From assembly GCA_902482035.1 (NCBI GenBank), contig CABSYW010000005.1, forward strand, positions 7,046-71,045: DNA of 64,000 nt, read 5' to 3'. Below are positions 27,206 through 34,880 of the stretch, piece by piece. The notes below the pieces were generated by a model. It was not told where the DNA came from and did not search any database. It worked only from the letters and a program-made list of their open reading frames with translations. Made by a program: the position numbers and the translations under genes. Numbering within the stretch: position 1 is the stretch's first letter; each line of letters opens with the position of its first letter. The stretch comes from an uncultured Collinsella sp. (GTDB taxonomy: Bacteria > Actinomycetota > Coriobacteriia > Coriobacteriales > Coriobacteriaceae).

Positions 27206-27934
27206 CTACTCGCAAAGCGAAAGGGCGGCCTCGTCGGCAACGACAACGCAGTTGGTGTGCAGCTGCAGGATCGAAGCCGGGCACTTGGGCGTAACCGGAC
27301 CATAGCACATATCGTGCACGGCCTGAGCCTTGGCCTCGCCGTTGGCGACGACCAGGATCATGCGGGCATACATGATGGTCTGGGTACCCATGGTGTAGGC
27401 CTGACGGGGAACATCGTCGATGCTGTCGAACAGGCGGCTGTTGGCCTGAATGGTGCTCTCGGTGAGGTCGACGCAGTGCGTGCCCTTGGAGAAGTGGTCA
27501 TCGGGCTCGTTGAAGCCGATGTGGCCGTTGTTGCCAATACCGAGCAGCTGCAGATCCGGGTAACCGGCCTCGGCGACGGTGGTGTCGTACTCAGAGCAGG
27601 CAGCGGCGGCGTCGGGGTTGGAACCGTCGGGCACATGCGTGTTGTTCAGATCGATATTGATGTGATCGAAGAAGTTCTCGCGCATAAAGTAGTGATAGCT
27701 CTGGGGATCGTCGTGCGAAAGGCCACGATACTCGTCCAGGTTGTAGGTGCTGACCTCGGCAAAGTCGACGTCGCCCTTCTCGTACCAAGCAGCGAGCTGC
27801 TTGTAGGCACCGATCGGGGTGGAGCCGGTGGCAAGACCCAGCACACAGTCGGGCTTGAGGATAACCTGCGCCGAGATGATATTAGCGGCCTTGCGGCTCA
27901 TATCCTCGTAGTCTTTAGCTTTAATGATCTTCAT
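27206..27934 (-). CDS. nagB: Glucosamine-6-phosphate deaminase
   Basis: A 242-residue deaminase/isomerase at the typical Gram-positive NagB length. Key sequence is LGLATGSTPIGAYKQL (phosphate loop), STYNLDEYRGL (catalytic Asp and Glu), LLGIGNNGHIGFNEP (catalytic Asn/His region) and TMGTQTIMYAR. It converts glucosamine-6-phosphate to fructose-6-phosphate and ammonia. The start is at MKIIKAKDYED, preceded by GAAAGGACGC. Longer upstream frames pass through non-coding sequence and are rejected. It lies near crr and glmM, which opposes it in amino-sugar metabolism. It is a single gene with its own terminator. Confidence 0.96.
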   Translation of the reverse strand: MKIIKAKDYEDMSRKAANIISAQVILKPDCVLGLATGSTPIGAYKQLAAWYEKGDVDFAEVSTYNLDEYRGLSHDDPQSYHYFMRENFFDHINIDLNNTHVPDGSNPDAAAACSEYDTTVAEAGYPDLQLLGIGNNGHIGFNEPDDHFSKGTHCVDLTESTIQANSRLFDSIDDVPRQAYTMGTQTIMYARMILVVANGEAKAQAVHDMCYGPVTPKCPASILQLHTNCVVVADEAALSLCE

Positions 27935-28205
27935 TACGCGTCCTTTCTCGTACAAGAGAGGCAAGGCTCCCTTACAAGCACTTGCCCGCGGCCCGCGTCG
28001 GCCGCAACCAACGTGTGCGGCCACCAGGGCGAGGTCGCGTAATGTATGTGTCTCGTGTCTAGCCGCGTCGAGGCCCCTGCCCGTCCACGGTGACCCGAAG
28101 CTGTTTAGCTTCGGACAAATCCCATCTTGCCACGGAGGGCGTCCTCTTTCAAGGGCGCCCTCCGTAAACGTGTTTGAATTGTAGACTAATGGCCACGTGC
28201 ACTTG
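27935..28205. other. Spacer between crr and nagB with two hairpins
   Basis: A 271-base spacer. An inverted repeat ACGGAGGGCG-CGCCCTCCGT (28134-28168) and a smaller GAAGCT-AGCTTC hairpin (28096-28112) lie between the crr stop and the nagB start. Neither has a clear T-run. They may mark the end of the crr transcript or a leader of nagB. Confidence 0.45.
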
Positions 28206-28703
28206 CTAGCGCTCGCGAGCAACGATGAGCTGGTCCATCTCTTCGACATGCACGCCAACGGAGCCCTTGATGCTCGAGAACTCAACGGAGTTGCACACCA
28301 AGATGGGAACCGTCACATCGTAGCCCTCGGCAGCAATTGCCTCGCGATCGAACTCAATGAGCACATCGCCCTTATGGACGATGTCACCCACTTGCGCATG
28401 TACGGTAAAGTGCTTGCCCTCGAGCTGAACAGTGTCCAAACCAACGTGGATGAGCACGTCCAAGCCATCGACCGTGTTAAGCGCAACGGCGTGTCCCGTG
28501 GGAAAAATAGCCTCGACCTTGGCATCAGCCGGCGCGATCACGCGCGTTCCGGTGGGCTGAATCGCCACGCCCTGGCCCAAAAGGCCGGTGGCAAACGTCT
28601 GATCGTTTACCTCGGAGAGCGGAATGACGTCACCCGAGATGGGAGCATCCAACGTAAGGACTCGACCACGCATACCAAAAGACCTTAGGACTTTAGTGAA
28701 CAT
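28206..28703 (-). CDS. crr: PTS glucose-type EIIA component
   Basis: A 165-residue stand-alone EIIA-Glc domain. It shows APISGDVIPLSEVND, DQTFATGLLGQGVAIQPT, the first active-site His in FPTGHAVAL and the phosphorylated His in LIHVGLDTVQLEG. EIIA takes phosphate from HPr and passes it to a sugar-specific IIB, and it is a regulatory hub in many bacteria. No IIBC gene is adjacent, so it may serve several transporters. GAGGGGGAG lies just before the ATG. The gene is upstream of nagB on the same strand, with a 271-base gap. Confidence 0.93.
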   Translation of the reverse strand: MFTKVLRSFGMRGRVLTLDAPISGDVIPLSEVNDQTFATGLLGQGVAIQPTGTRVIAPADAKVEAIFPTGHAVALNTVDGLDVLIHVGLDTVQLEGKHFTVHAQVGDIVHKGDVLIEFDREAIAAEGYDVTVPILVCNSVEFSSIKGSVGVHVEEMDQLIVARER

Positions 28704-28774
28704 GCTCCCCCTCGGACATACCGATCAACCAAAATAACCTTAACAGTTTACCACTTGGCACCCGTTTTTGACCA

Positions 28775-30112
28775 TTAGGGAAGTTCGCGCTTGACAACCT
28801 CGACGATGTCGTCGACAACGCGCTGGGTCAGCTCGTGCGTCTCGGCCTCGGCCATCACGCGGACCAGCGGCTCGGTACCGCTCGGGCGCACCAGAATGCG
28901 GCCGCGGCCGTCAAGCTCCTTCTCGGCAGCAGCGACGGCATCCCAGATGGGCTGGCAATCGTCCAGACCAGCCTTGTTGTCGGAATGCACGTTGACGAGT
29001 ACCTGCGGGTACTTCTTCATGATGCCGGCAAGATCGGTGAGGGTACGACCGGTACGCTTGAGCACGGCCAGCAGCTGCAGAGCCGTCACCAGGCCGTCGC
29101 CGGTGGTATTGTGCTCCAGGAAGATGATGTGGCCGGACTGTTCGCCGCCGATGACGGCGCCGTCCGCGAGCATGCGCTCCAGAACGTAGCGGTCGCCCAC
29201 GGCGGTCTGAACCATCTCGAAGCCCTGCTCCTTCATAGCGATGGAGAAGCCCAGGTTGCACATGACGGTCGAGACGATCTCGGAGTTGGCGAGCTTGCCG
29301 CGAGCGGCGAGGTCAGAACCGCAGATAGCCAGGATGTAGTCACCATCGATCTCATTGCCCTCGCTGTCCACGAACAGCACGCGGTCGGCGTCGCCGTCGT
29401 GGGCCAGACCGATGTCAGCATGGGTGCGCAGCACGAGCTCGCGCAGGGGCTCAAGGTGAGTGGAGCCGCACTCAACGTTAATGTCAGTGCCGCAGTAATC
29501 GGTGTTGATGGCATGGACCGTGGCGCCCAGGCGCTGCAGCGCGGCGGGCGTGGTCTGGCAGGAAGCACCGTGACCGCAGTCGACGGCAACGACCAGGCCG
29601 TCGAGCCTCAGGCCATCAAGCGTATCGATGGCGTGGTCGACGTATGCCTTGCGGGCGTCCTTCATCTTGATAATGTGGCCCACGCCGGCGCCGGTCGGCA
29701 GCGTATCGGCAGCCATGGCCTCCTCGGACATGACCCAGGCGCTGATCTCCTCCTCGACAGCATCGGGAAGCTTCATACCCTTGCGGCTAAAGAACTTGAT
29801 GCCGTTGAACTCCGGCGGATTGTGCGAAGCGGAGATGACAATGCCGCCGTCGAGCTCGTTTTGAACAGTGAGCAGCGCCACAGCAGGCGTGGGGATGACG
29901 CCGCAGCAATGCGGGCGGCCGCCCTCGGCCATAATGCCGGCAGTCAGAGCACTCTCGAGCATGGTGCCCGAAAGGCGCGTGTCACGGCCGATGCAGATGT
30001 CCGGACCAAGGAACTTGGTCGCCGCGCGACCCAGACGAAACGCGAGGTCGCACGAAAGATCGGCGTTGGCGACGCCACGGACGCCATCGGTACCGAAGAT
30101 GTTCTGGGGCAT
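28775..30112 (-). CDS. glmM: Phosphoglucosamine mutase
   Basis: A 445-residue alpha-D-phosphohexomutase. It begins NIFGTDGVRGVAN and has the phosphoserine loop VISASHNPPEFNGIK near residue 100, the metal loop HDGDADRVLFVD near 240, GGEQSGHII near 320, and the phosphate-binding RPSGTEPLVRVM at the end. It converts glucosamine-6-phosphate to glucosamine-1-phosphate for UDP-GlcNAc and peptidoglycan. AAGGAGCG precedes the ATG. It follows the rpsI terminator on the same strand. Confidence 0.97.
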   Translation of the reverse strand: MPQNIFGTDGVRGVANADLSCDLAFRLGRAATKFLGPDICIGRDTRLSGTMLESALTAGIMAEGGRPHCCGVIPTPAVALLTVQNELDGGIVISASHNPPEFNGIKFFSRKGMKLPDAVEEEISAWVMSEEAMAADTLPTGAGVGHIIKMKDARKAYVDHAIDTLDGLRLDGLVVAVDCGHGASCQTTPAALQRLGATVHAINTDYCGTDINVECGSTHLEPLRELVLRTHADIGLAHDGDADRVLFVDSEGNEIDGDYILAICGSDLAARGKLANSEIVSTVMCNLGFSIAMKEQGFEMVQTAVGDRYVLERMLADGAVIGGEQSGHIIFLEHNTTGDGLVTALQLLAVLKRTGRTLTDLAGIMKKYPQVLVNVHSDNKAGLDDCQPIWDAVAAAEKELDGRGRILVRPSGTEPLVRVMAEAETHELTQRVVDDIVEVVKRELP

Positions 30113-30160
30113 AGGATCGCTCCTTCCCTAGCAGGCGATATGCAACCGCCCACCCTAGTC

Positions 30161-30205
30161 GAAAAAGAAAAGCGGGACCCGCCGAGGAATCGGCAGGCCC
30201 CGCTT
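30161..30205 (-). terminator. Rho-independent terminator after rpsI
   Basis: On the minus strand GCGGGGCCTGCCGA pairs with TCGGCGGGTCCCGC across TTCC, followed by TTTTCTTTTT. It ends the rplM-rpsI operon. Confidence 0.93.
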
Positions 30206-30235
30206 GTACATTGTATCTCGAAAGGAGATAAAACC

Positions 30236-30631
<396 letters not shown>

Positions 30632-30633
30632 CT

Positions 30634-31077
30634 TTAAGCCTCCAGCTCAATCTTCGTGGGGTTCTGGGCAGCATGCGGATGCTCGGCACCAGCGTAGACC
30701 TTAAGCTTGGTCATCTGGGCACGGCCGAGGGTGGTCTTGGGCAGCATACCGCGAACGGCGCGCTCGATGACCTTCTCCGGGTGCTTCTCCATAGCCTGGC
30801 GGAAGCTCTCAGCCTTGAGGCCGCCGTTGTAGCCGCTGTGGCGATAATAGGTCTTCGTGTCGGCCTTGTTACCGGTAAGCTGGACCTTATCGGCGTTGAT
30901 GACGACAACGAAGTCGCCGCAGTCGCTGTTGGGCGTGAACTGGGGCTTGTTCTTACCGCGCAGGATCATTGCGATCTGGGTGGCAAGACGGCCCAGGACA
31001 GCACCATCGGCGTCGACGAGAACCCAGTTGCGCTGGACCTCACCCTGCTTGGCGTAGTGAGTCGATTTCGAAATCAC
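30634..31077 (-). CDS. rplM: 50S ribosomal protein L13
   Basis: A 147-residue L13. It shows WVLVDADGAVLGRLATQIA, GDFVVVINADKVQLTGNK, YYRHSGYNGGLK and RAVRGMLPKTTLGRAQMTKL. It starts at GTG with GGAGGAGTC 4 bases before. It is the first gene of the two-gene ribosomal operon, with its leader at 31078-31270. Confidence 0.99.
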   Translation of the reverse strand: MISKSTHYAKQGEVQRNWVLVDADGAVLGRLATQIAMILRGKNKPQFTPNSDCGDFVVVINADKVQLTGNKADTKTYYRHSGYNGGLKAESFRQAMEKHPEKVIERAVRGMLPKTTLGRAQMTKLKVYAGAEHPHAAQNPTKIELEA

Positions 31078-31271
31078 TTAGACTCCTCCATGTACAGTAC
31101 GTGTTGTTACAGAGATTCACGGGGCTCTGCAAGTAACCCGTCCATATTACCCCGCTCGCCGTACGAGTCAACAGGTATTTTGGCTCCGACCAGAGTTTCT
31201 GCACATGTCATCCACGAGCCGTGATTTTTCCAGCTCTTTAGCTGTTGTCATTTTTTGAGGGTTCGCCGTCG

Positions 31272-32150
31272 TTAGCGCTCAACGAACTCTTGGATTTCCG
31301 CGAGCAGGCGCTTTGCCTCCTGACGGCCCTGGATATACAGGTCGAGGAGCTTTGCCGAATCGTGCTCAACGTGGCCGACCTCGACCGGCTTTTGCGGAGC
31401 GACGACCAACGCACGGCCCTCGCGCTCATACTTCCACAGGTGCATGCGCTGAATGTTGTAGCGGTCGTGGCGCGTCTCGATTCCCTCGAGCAGATAGGGG
31501 TAGTCGGCATAGCGGGCGCGCGCGGCAGGCATAAACTCATAAGGCTTTTTCTCATACGAACGATCCTGCGTGACGATGACGACTGCACGGTCGAAGCCCG
31601 CCTCCTCCAGCACGTGCTCGATGGGGATCGAATCGGCTACGCCACCGTCGACGTATTTGTGCCCGTCAATCTCGACCGGCGGCGTCACCAGCGGCAGCGA
31701 CGTCGATGCGCGCACGGCATCGAGGTCGAGCACGGCGCTTTTGACCGGGAGGTACGTGGCGGTTCCAAAGAGCATGTCCGTAGCGACGGCGTACATCTCG
31801 ATGGGGCTCGCGTCGAACGTCTCGTTGTCAAAGGGATCCAGGCGGTCCTGGACATCGTTGAAGATAAAGTCGTAACCCACAATGGAGCCCGTGGACGCAA
31901 ACGATGCGGCGCCCATGAAGCGGCTGTCATTGCAGAAAGCCAGGTTGATGCGGTTGGCACGGCCGATCTGGTGCGACTTGTAGTTCACGCCGTTGAGGGC
32001 GCCGGCCGATACACCGTAGACAGCCGGAATCTCGACGCCGGCCTCCATGAGAACGTCGAGCACGCCCGCGGTAAACTGCCCGCGAAAACTACCACCCTCC
32101 AGGACGAGCGCGACCTTGCCGGCGTTCTTTGCCTTATCTTCTGCAGTCAT
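31272..32150 (-). CDS. Patatin-like phospholipase / acyl hydrolase
   Basis: A 292-residue patatin-family Ser/Asp hydrolase of the YjjU/RssA type. The oxyanion loop is LEGGSFRGQFTAGVLD near residue 18, the nucleophile elbow GVSAGALNGVN near 46, and the catalytic Asp is in YVDGGVADSIP near 168. There is no signal peptide, so it is presumably cytoplasmic. The substrate is unknown; membrane lipid or acyl-ester hydrolysis is the family expectation. GGAGGTCAAT precedes the ATG. It stands alone between the ribosomal operon and the ssrA region. Confidence 0.9.
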   Translation of the reverse strand: MTAEDKAKNAGKVALVLEGGSFRGQFTAGVLDVLMEAGVEIPAVYGVSAGALNGVNYKSHQIGRANRINLAFCNDSRFMGAASFASTGSIVGYDFIFNDVQDRLDPFDNETFDASPIEMYAVATDMLFGTATYLPVKSAVLDLDAVRASTSLPLVTPPVEIDGHKYVDGGVADSIPIEHVLEEAGFDRAVVIVTQDRSYEKKPYEFMPAARARYADYPYLLEGIETRHDRYNIQRMHLWKYEREGRALVVAPQKPVEVGHVEHDSAKLLDLYIQGRQEAKRLLAEIQEFVER

Positions 32151-32245
32151 ATTGACCTCCTGCGATTGCGTTTTGGCTTTCTTCTACCCAGTTTTGGGAT
32201 GGCGAGAGCGCAGGTTTTGGAGTTGAGGAGGGCGGGGCGGCCGGC

Positions 32246-32459
32246 GGGAAAGCGCGTCCCATTCTCAGAGCAAATTCCGGGTCGTATTTTCCGCTGAGCC
32301 CGCCATCAGGAAAATGAATCCCATTCCGAGCTTAGATTCCGGGATGCGCTTTCCGCTTGAGGCATCATCCGGAAACTACGTCCCAGTCTGAGCGCGGATT
32401 CCGGGACGTGCTTTCCGCCTGGGCTGCCATCGGGAAAGCGCGTCCCGGTCTGCGTTGCC
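32246..32459. repeat. Degenerate 62-bp tandem repeat, about 3.4 units
   Basis: Units begin at 32246, 32308, 32370 and 32432, an exact 62-base period. Each opens with an (A/G)GGAAA...TCCC block and, in the complete units, has ATTCCGGG about 30 bases later and TTTCCGC near 45. Unit sequences differ by substitutions but not length. It is non-coding and lies between the lipase gene and ssrA. Confidence 0.75.
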
Positions 32460-32480
32460 AAGGCGTTTTCTTTACGCCCA

Positions 32481-32725
32481 CGCCCTGCACAGAGTTCGAT
32501 TCTCCGCGGTGCGGAGGATCCGTTGATGCGGGGCTTGGCCAGCTGAAATTCGATAAACATCGCATCAATTTTGAGTCGAAAGTTTGCGCGGAGAATCCGC
32601 GTATTTGCTTCGCAAATACGCACCGGCTTCGGCCGCCTGCCGGCGCCCTCGCCCGCTCGCTACAAACGCTTCGCGTTTGCTTAACGCTCGCGCCCTGCAT
32701 AGAGTTCGATTCTCCGCGGTACGGA
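32481..32725. repeat. 35-bp direct repeats carrying a tmRNA T-arm-like sequence
   Basis: Copies at 32481-32515 and 32691-32725 differ at two positions and share GAGTTCGATTCTCCGCGG. The 16-base core is the reverse complement of the T arm of the tmRNA gene that begins at 32776. The 175 bases between them contain small hairpins (GCGTATTTG-CAAATACGC, CAAACGC-GCGTTTG). They may be relics of integrations at ssrA. Confidence 0.55.
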
Positions 32726-32730
32726 CTAGA

Positions 32731-32767
32731 AATAAAAAGACAGGTAGATACGAATATCTACCTGTCT
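32731..32767 (-). terminator. Rho-independent terminator of ssrA
   Basis: On the minus strand AGACAGGTAGATA pairs perfectly with TATCTACCTGTC across TTCG, followed by TTTTTATT, 8 bases past the tmRNA 3' end. Confidence 0.93.
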
Positions 32768-32775
32768 GTTGCTTA

Positions 32776-33139
32776 TGGTGGAGGCGCGGAGAATCGAACT
32801 CCGGTCCACGAAAGCCCCCTGATTGGCATCTCCAAGCTCAGTCGCTGGTTTAGTCTCGGATGCTTTGCGCGCAGCGACACGCTCGCGGCGTCCTAACCGG
32901 TTCGGTCTTAGCCTGCGCCATACCGATTACGTGCGCAGGAGCATTCCCCTAAAATGACGTCGCGCCGGTGTCGGGGAAATCACCGGGTTGACGCGCCGCA
33001 ATAAATTAAGCAGCGAGAGCCATAGGCTCAAAAGAAGAGTTGTTGTCAATTCAATTTGACGGTACCCCTGTTTAACGAGGCGAGGAGACCTCGGCTTGCT
33101 TCCTCTCTCAGAGCTATCGTGTCGAAACCAGTCGCCCCC
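32776..33139 (-). ncRNA. ssrA: Transfer-messenger RNA
   Basis: On the minus strand the RNA begins GGGGGCGACTGGTTTCGACA, the universal tmRNA 5' end. It finishes with the T arm CGGAGTTCGATTCTCCG and CGCCTCCACCA, with the 7-bp acceptor stem pairing the two ends (one G-U). The length is 364 bases. The tag reading frame ends DNNSSFEPMALAA followed by TAA; the resume codon lies just before this, but its exact position is not certain. With SmpB it rescues stalled ribosomes and tags the nascent chain for proteolysis. Confidence 0.96.
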
Positions 33140-33378
33140 GAATGTCGGGAAAGTCTGGATGGCATCGGGCCTGCAAGCACCCAACAGCCGTCGACTTTTC
33201 AAGGAACACGCGGGGTGAACCCCGCTCGTGGATAGCTATCTTACCACGTTCTAAAGGCAGACAGCTGTTCTATGCACGAGCTGTGAAGACCCCAATGTGC
33301 TCCGCACTTCGCACTTTTGCTACCGATCGCGTCACGTATATTTTCGCCAAGCAAAATTGACCCGTCGAAAGGACCGTT

Positions 33379-33813
33379 ATGGATACCAAGCAGCAGCTCG
33401 TCAATGCCCTCGCAGGCCTGGGCTCAACCATTACCGAAGCTATGGATGTCATCGAAGGCTTTGTCCCCTGCGGACATCCCGCCCTCACGGTATCGAACGC
33501 CCTTGTTGCGCTGGACGCCGACGATAATGTAGCTCTCGCCCAGCAGCTTGAGACCGTCGAGGGCTTTATCGACCACGTGAGCGAAAACCGCGGCGTGACC
33601 GCCTACCACGGCGTCGAGGTCGAGCTCGCGGGTCCCAAAGCCGATCTGCTCGCAGCAATCCGCGAGGTAGGCGCCCTTATGCAGACCGCAGGCGTCAAGA
33701 ACACCCAGGTCAACGAGTGGGTCTACCGCAGCCTGGCAGCACTCGACAGCTCCGACGAAAAGGCAGCCGAGCAGCTCGCAGAAAGTCCCACCATTAAGGC
33801 CGAGCTTTTGTAA
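33379..33813 (+). CDS. Hypothetical protein, alpha-helical
   Basis: A 144-residue soluble protein with a good AAAGGACC ribosome site. It is not recognised. Segments ITEAMDVIEGFVPCGHPALT (residues 18-37), NVALAQQLETVEGFIDHVSE and DLLAAIREVGALMQTAGV are predicted amphipathic helices. A single Cys-Gly-His motif lies near residue 31. Codon usage matches the neighbourhood, so it is probably real. It converges on the toxin-antitoxin pair. A hairpin (GCGGG...CCCGC, 33822-33861) separates them. Confidence 0.65.
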   Translation: MDTKQQLVNALAGLGSTITEAMDVIEGFVPCGHPALTVSNALVALDADDNVALAQQLETVEGFIDHVSENRGVTAYHGVEVELAGPKADLLAAIREVGALMQTAGVKNTQVNEWVYRSLAALDSSDEKAAEQLAESPTIKAELL

Positions 33814-33871
33814 ATAGCAGACGCGGGTCCCTTGGCGCATCGTCGTCCAAGAGGCCCGCAACCAGTTCGCG

Positions 33872-34387
33872 TCAACCGATAGCCGCGCCACCGCGTTCGG
33901 CCAGCGCGAGAATCGGCATCATCTGGCGCGGAGTCTTTGCTGCAAGATCGGCATGTTCGAGCAGCTTGCGATCGTTGGTCACCAAGTAATCGACCTGCGC
34001 GCGCTTGCACGCGGCGAGCACCAAGTTGTCCTCGTAATCGCGATGGAGCGCTAAGTATTTGTCGGCCAGCCAAAGGTCCGACGCATCCGCACCCACGGCC
34101 GTGGCGTTTTCGGTCATGTTCCGAACAAATGCCAACGCCGCATCGCCAATTGCACGGGCAGACGCCTCGTCGAGCGCTCCCCCGCTGGCAAGAACGCTAC
34201 GCTTCAGCTCGTGTTGGACAACGTACAGCACGTCCTTGGCAATATGCACCGGAAAGAACAGCAACGCCCCCGTCTCCGTCGCCTGCCCAATAAACGCACG
34301 CGCGGCAAGCGACTCGGCATGGTCGACGCAAAACGAATCAACCCATACGTTGGTATCCACCATTATTTTGAGGGGAGCCCCGCTCAC
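33872..34387 (-). CDS. PIN-domain toxin (VapC-like)
   Basis: A 171-residue PIN-domain protein. The first acidic motif is IMVDTNVWVDSF near residue 8. The second Asp pair lies in HRDYEDNLVLAACKRAQVDY near 115-135, and VTNDRKLLEHADL follows, completing the three to four carboxylates that bind Mg or Mn in PIN ribonucleases. Such toxins cleave tRNA or mRNA. It starts at GTG, overlapping the antitoxin stop by four bases (GTGA), the classic antitoxin-first coupling. Confidence 0.85.
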   Translation of the reverse strand: MSGAPLKIMVDTNVWVDSFCVDHAESLAARAFIGQATETGALLFFPVHIAKDVLYVVQHELKRSVLASGGALDEASARAIGDAALAFVRNMTENATAVGADASDLWLADKYLALHRDYEDNLVLAACKRAQVDYLVTNDRKLLEHADLAAKTPRQMMPILALAERGGAAIG

Positions 34388-34719
34388 TGGATCATCCCCT
34401 TTTGGCGATAATGCTCATCCATGGCTTCGGAATAGATTGCGTCCCAACCGCGATCGTCGGATACGGGCGACGCAGCGATACCCAAATCTGCATAAAGCCG
34501 GTCTGCCGCTGCCCACGACGCGGCAAACGGAGTATCGGGCGCGACGGCCTGGTGCCGGTCGTCGACAGCCGCAAGCACCTCCTCGCACTGCCCGCCACCC
34601 TGCGCGACCTTGGCCACCACCTTTTTGATGAGCTCGGGCAGTGACCCGCCCGAAAGCCGCAGCGCTTCCTCGGCACGGTTCTTGACCTGGCGATCCACGC
34701 GAACGTTCACCTGCGCCAT
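34384..34719 (-). CDS. RelB/DinJ-type antitoxin
   Basis: A 111-residue protein starting AQVNVRVDRQVKNRAEEALR, the ribbon-helix-helix strand and first helix of RelB/DinJ antitoxins. SGGSLPELIKKVVAKVA is the second helix. The acidic C-terminal half (DTPFAASWAAADRLYADLG, DRGWDAIYSEAM) should wrap the PIN toxin. A longer start 20 codons upstream is possible but would run into the operator-like repeats. It lies directly upstream of the toxin and overlaps it. Confidence 0.8.
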   Translation of the reverse strand: MAQVNVRVDRQVKNRAEEALRLSGGSLPELIKKVVAKVAQGGGQCEEVLAAVDDRHQAVAPDTPFAASWAAADRLYADLGIAASPVSDDRGWDAIYSEAMDEHYRQKGMIQ

Positions 34720-34756
34720 GCCGCTAACAGCACCCACGCTGATCCCGCTCCCTTCA

Positions 34757-34799
34757 ATTGCTAACACCGCTAGCAACACTATATAGAGGAGCTAGCAAA
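34757..34799 (-). promoter_or_regulatory. Iterated GCTAGC operator and promoter of the toxin-antitoxin pair
   Basis: On the minus strand TTGCTAGC occurs at the upstream edge, again after CTATATAG, and as an inverted GTTAGCAA downstream, giving three related sites in 43 bases around a TATATA box. This fits cooperative autorepression by the ribbon-helix-helix antitoxin. Confidence 0.6.
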
Positions 34800-34808
34800 T
34801 GGTCAAAT

Positions 34809-34856
34809 GCAAAAGGCCTACGCCCAGACGGCACCGATGCCGTCTGGGCGCAGGCC
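34809..34856 (-). terminator. Rho-independent terminator after metal ATPase
   Basis: On the minus strand GGCCTGCGCCCAGACGGCA pairs with TGCCGTCTGGGCGTAGGCC across TCGG, followed by TTTTGC. It lies 25 bases past the ATPase stop. Confidence 0.9.
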
Positions 34857-34880
34857 AGATAACGTGGGCGAACACGCCTG

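Noticed and set aside
26946..27305. Possible small gene upstream of the SARP regulator
   Set aside because: No ribosome site, crosses the nagB terminator and enters nagB antisense.
28134..28168. glmS-type ribozyme or leader near nagB
   Set aside because: The hairpin lacks any ribozyme consensus, and nagB, not glmS, is the gene downstream.
32246..32459. CRISPR array
   Set aside because: Period is 62 with no short conserved repeat separated by unique spacers; units are wholly degenerate copies, and no cas gene is present.
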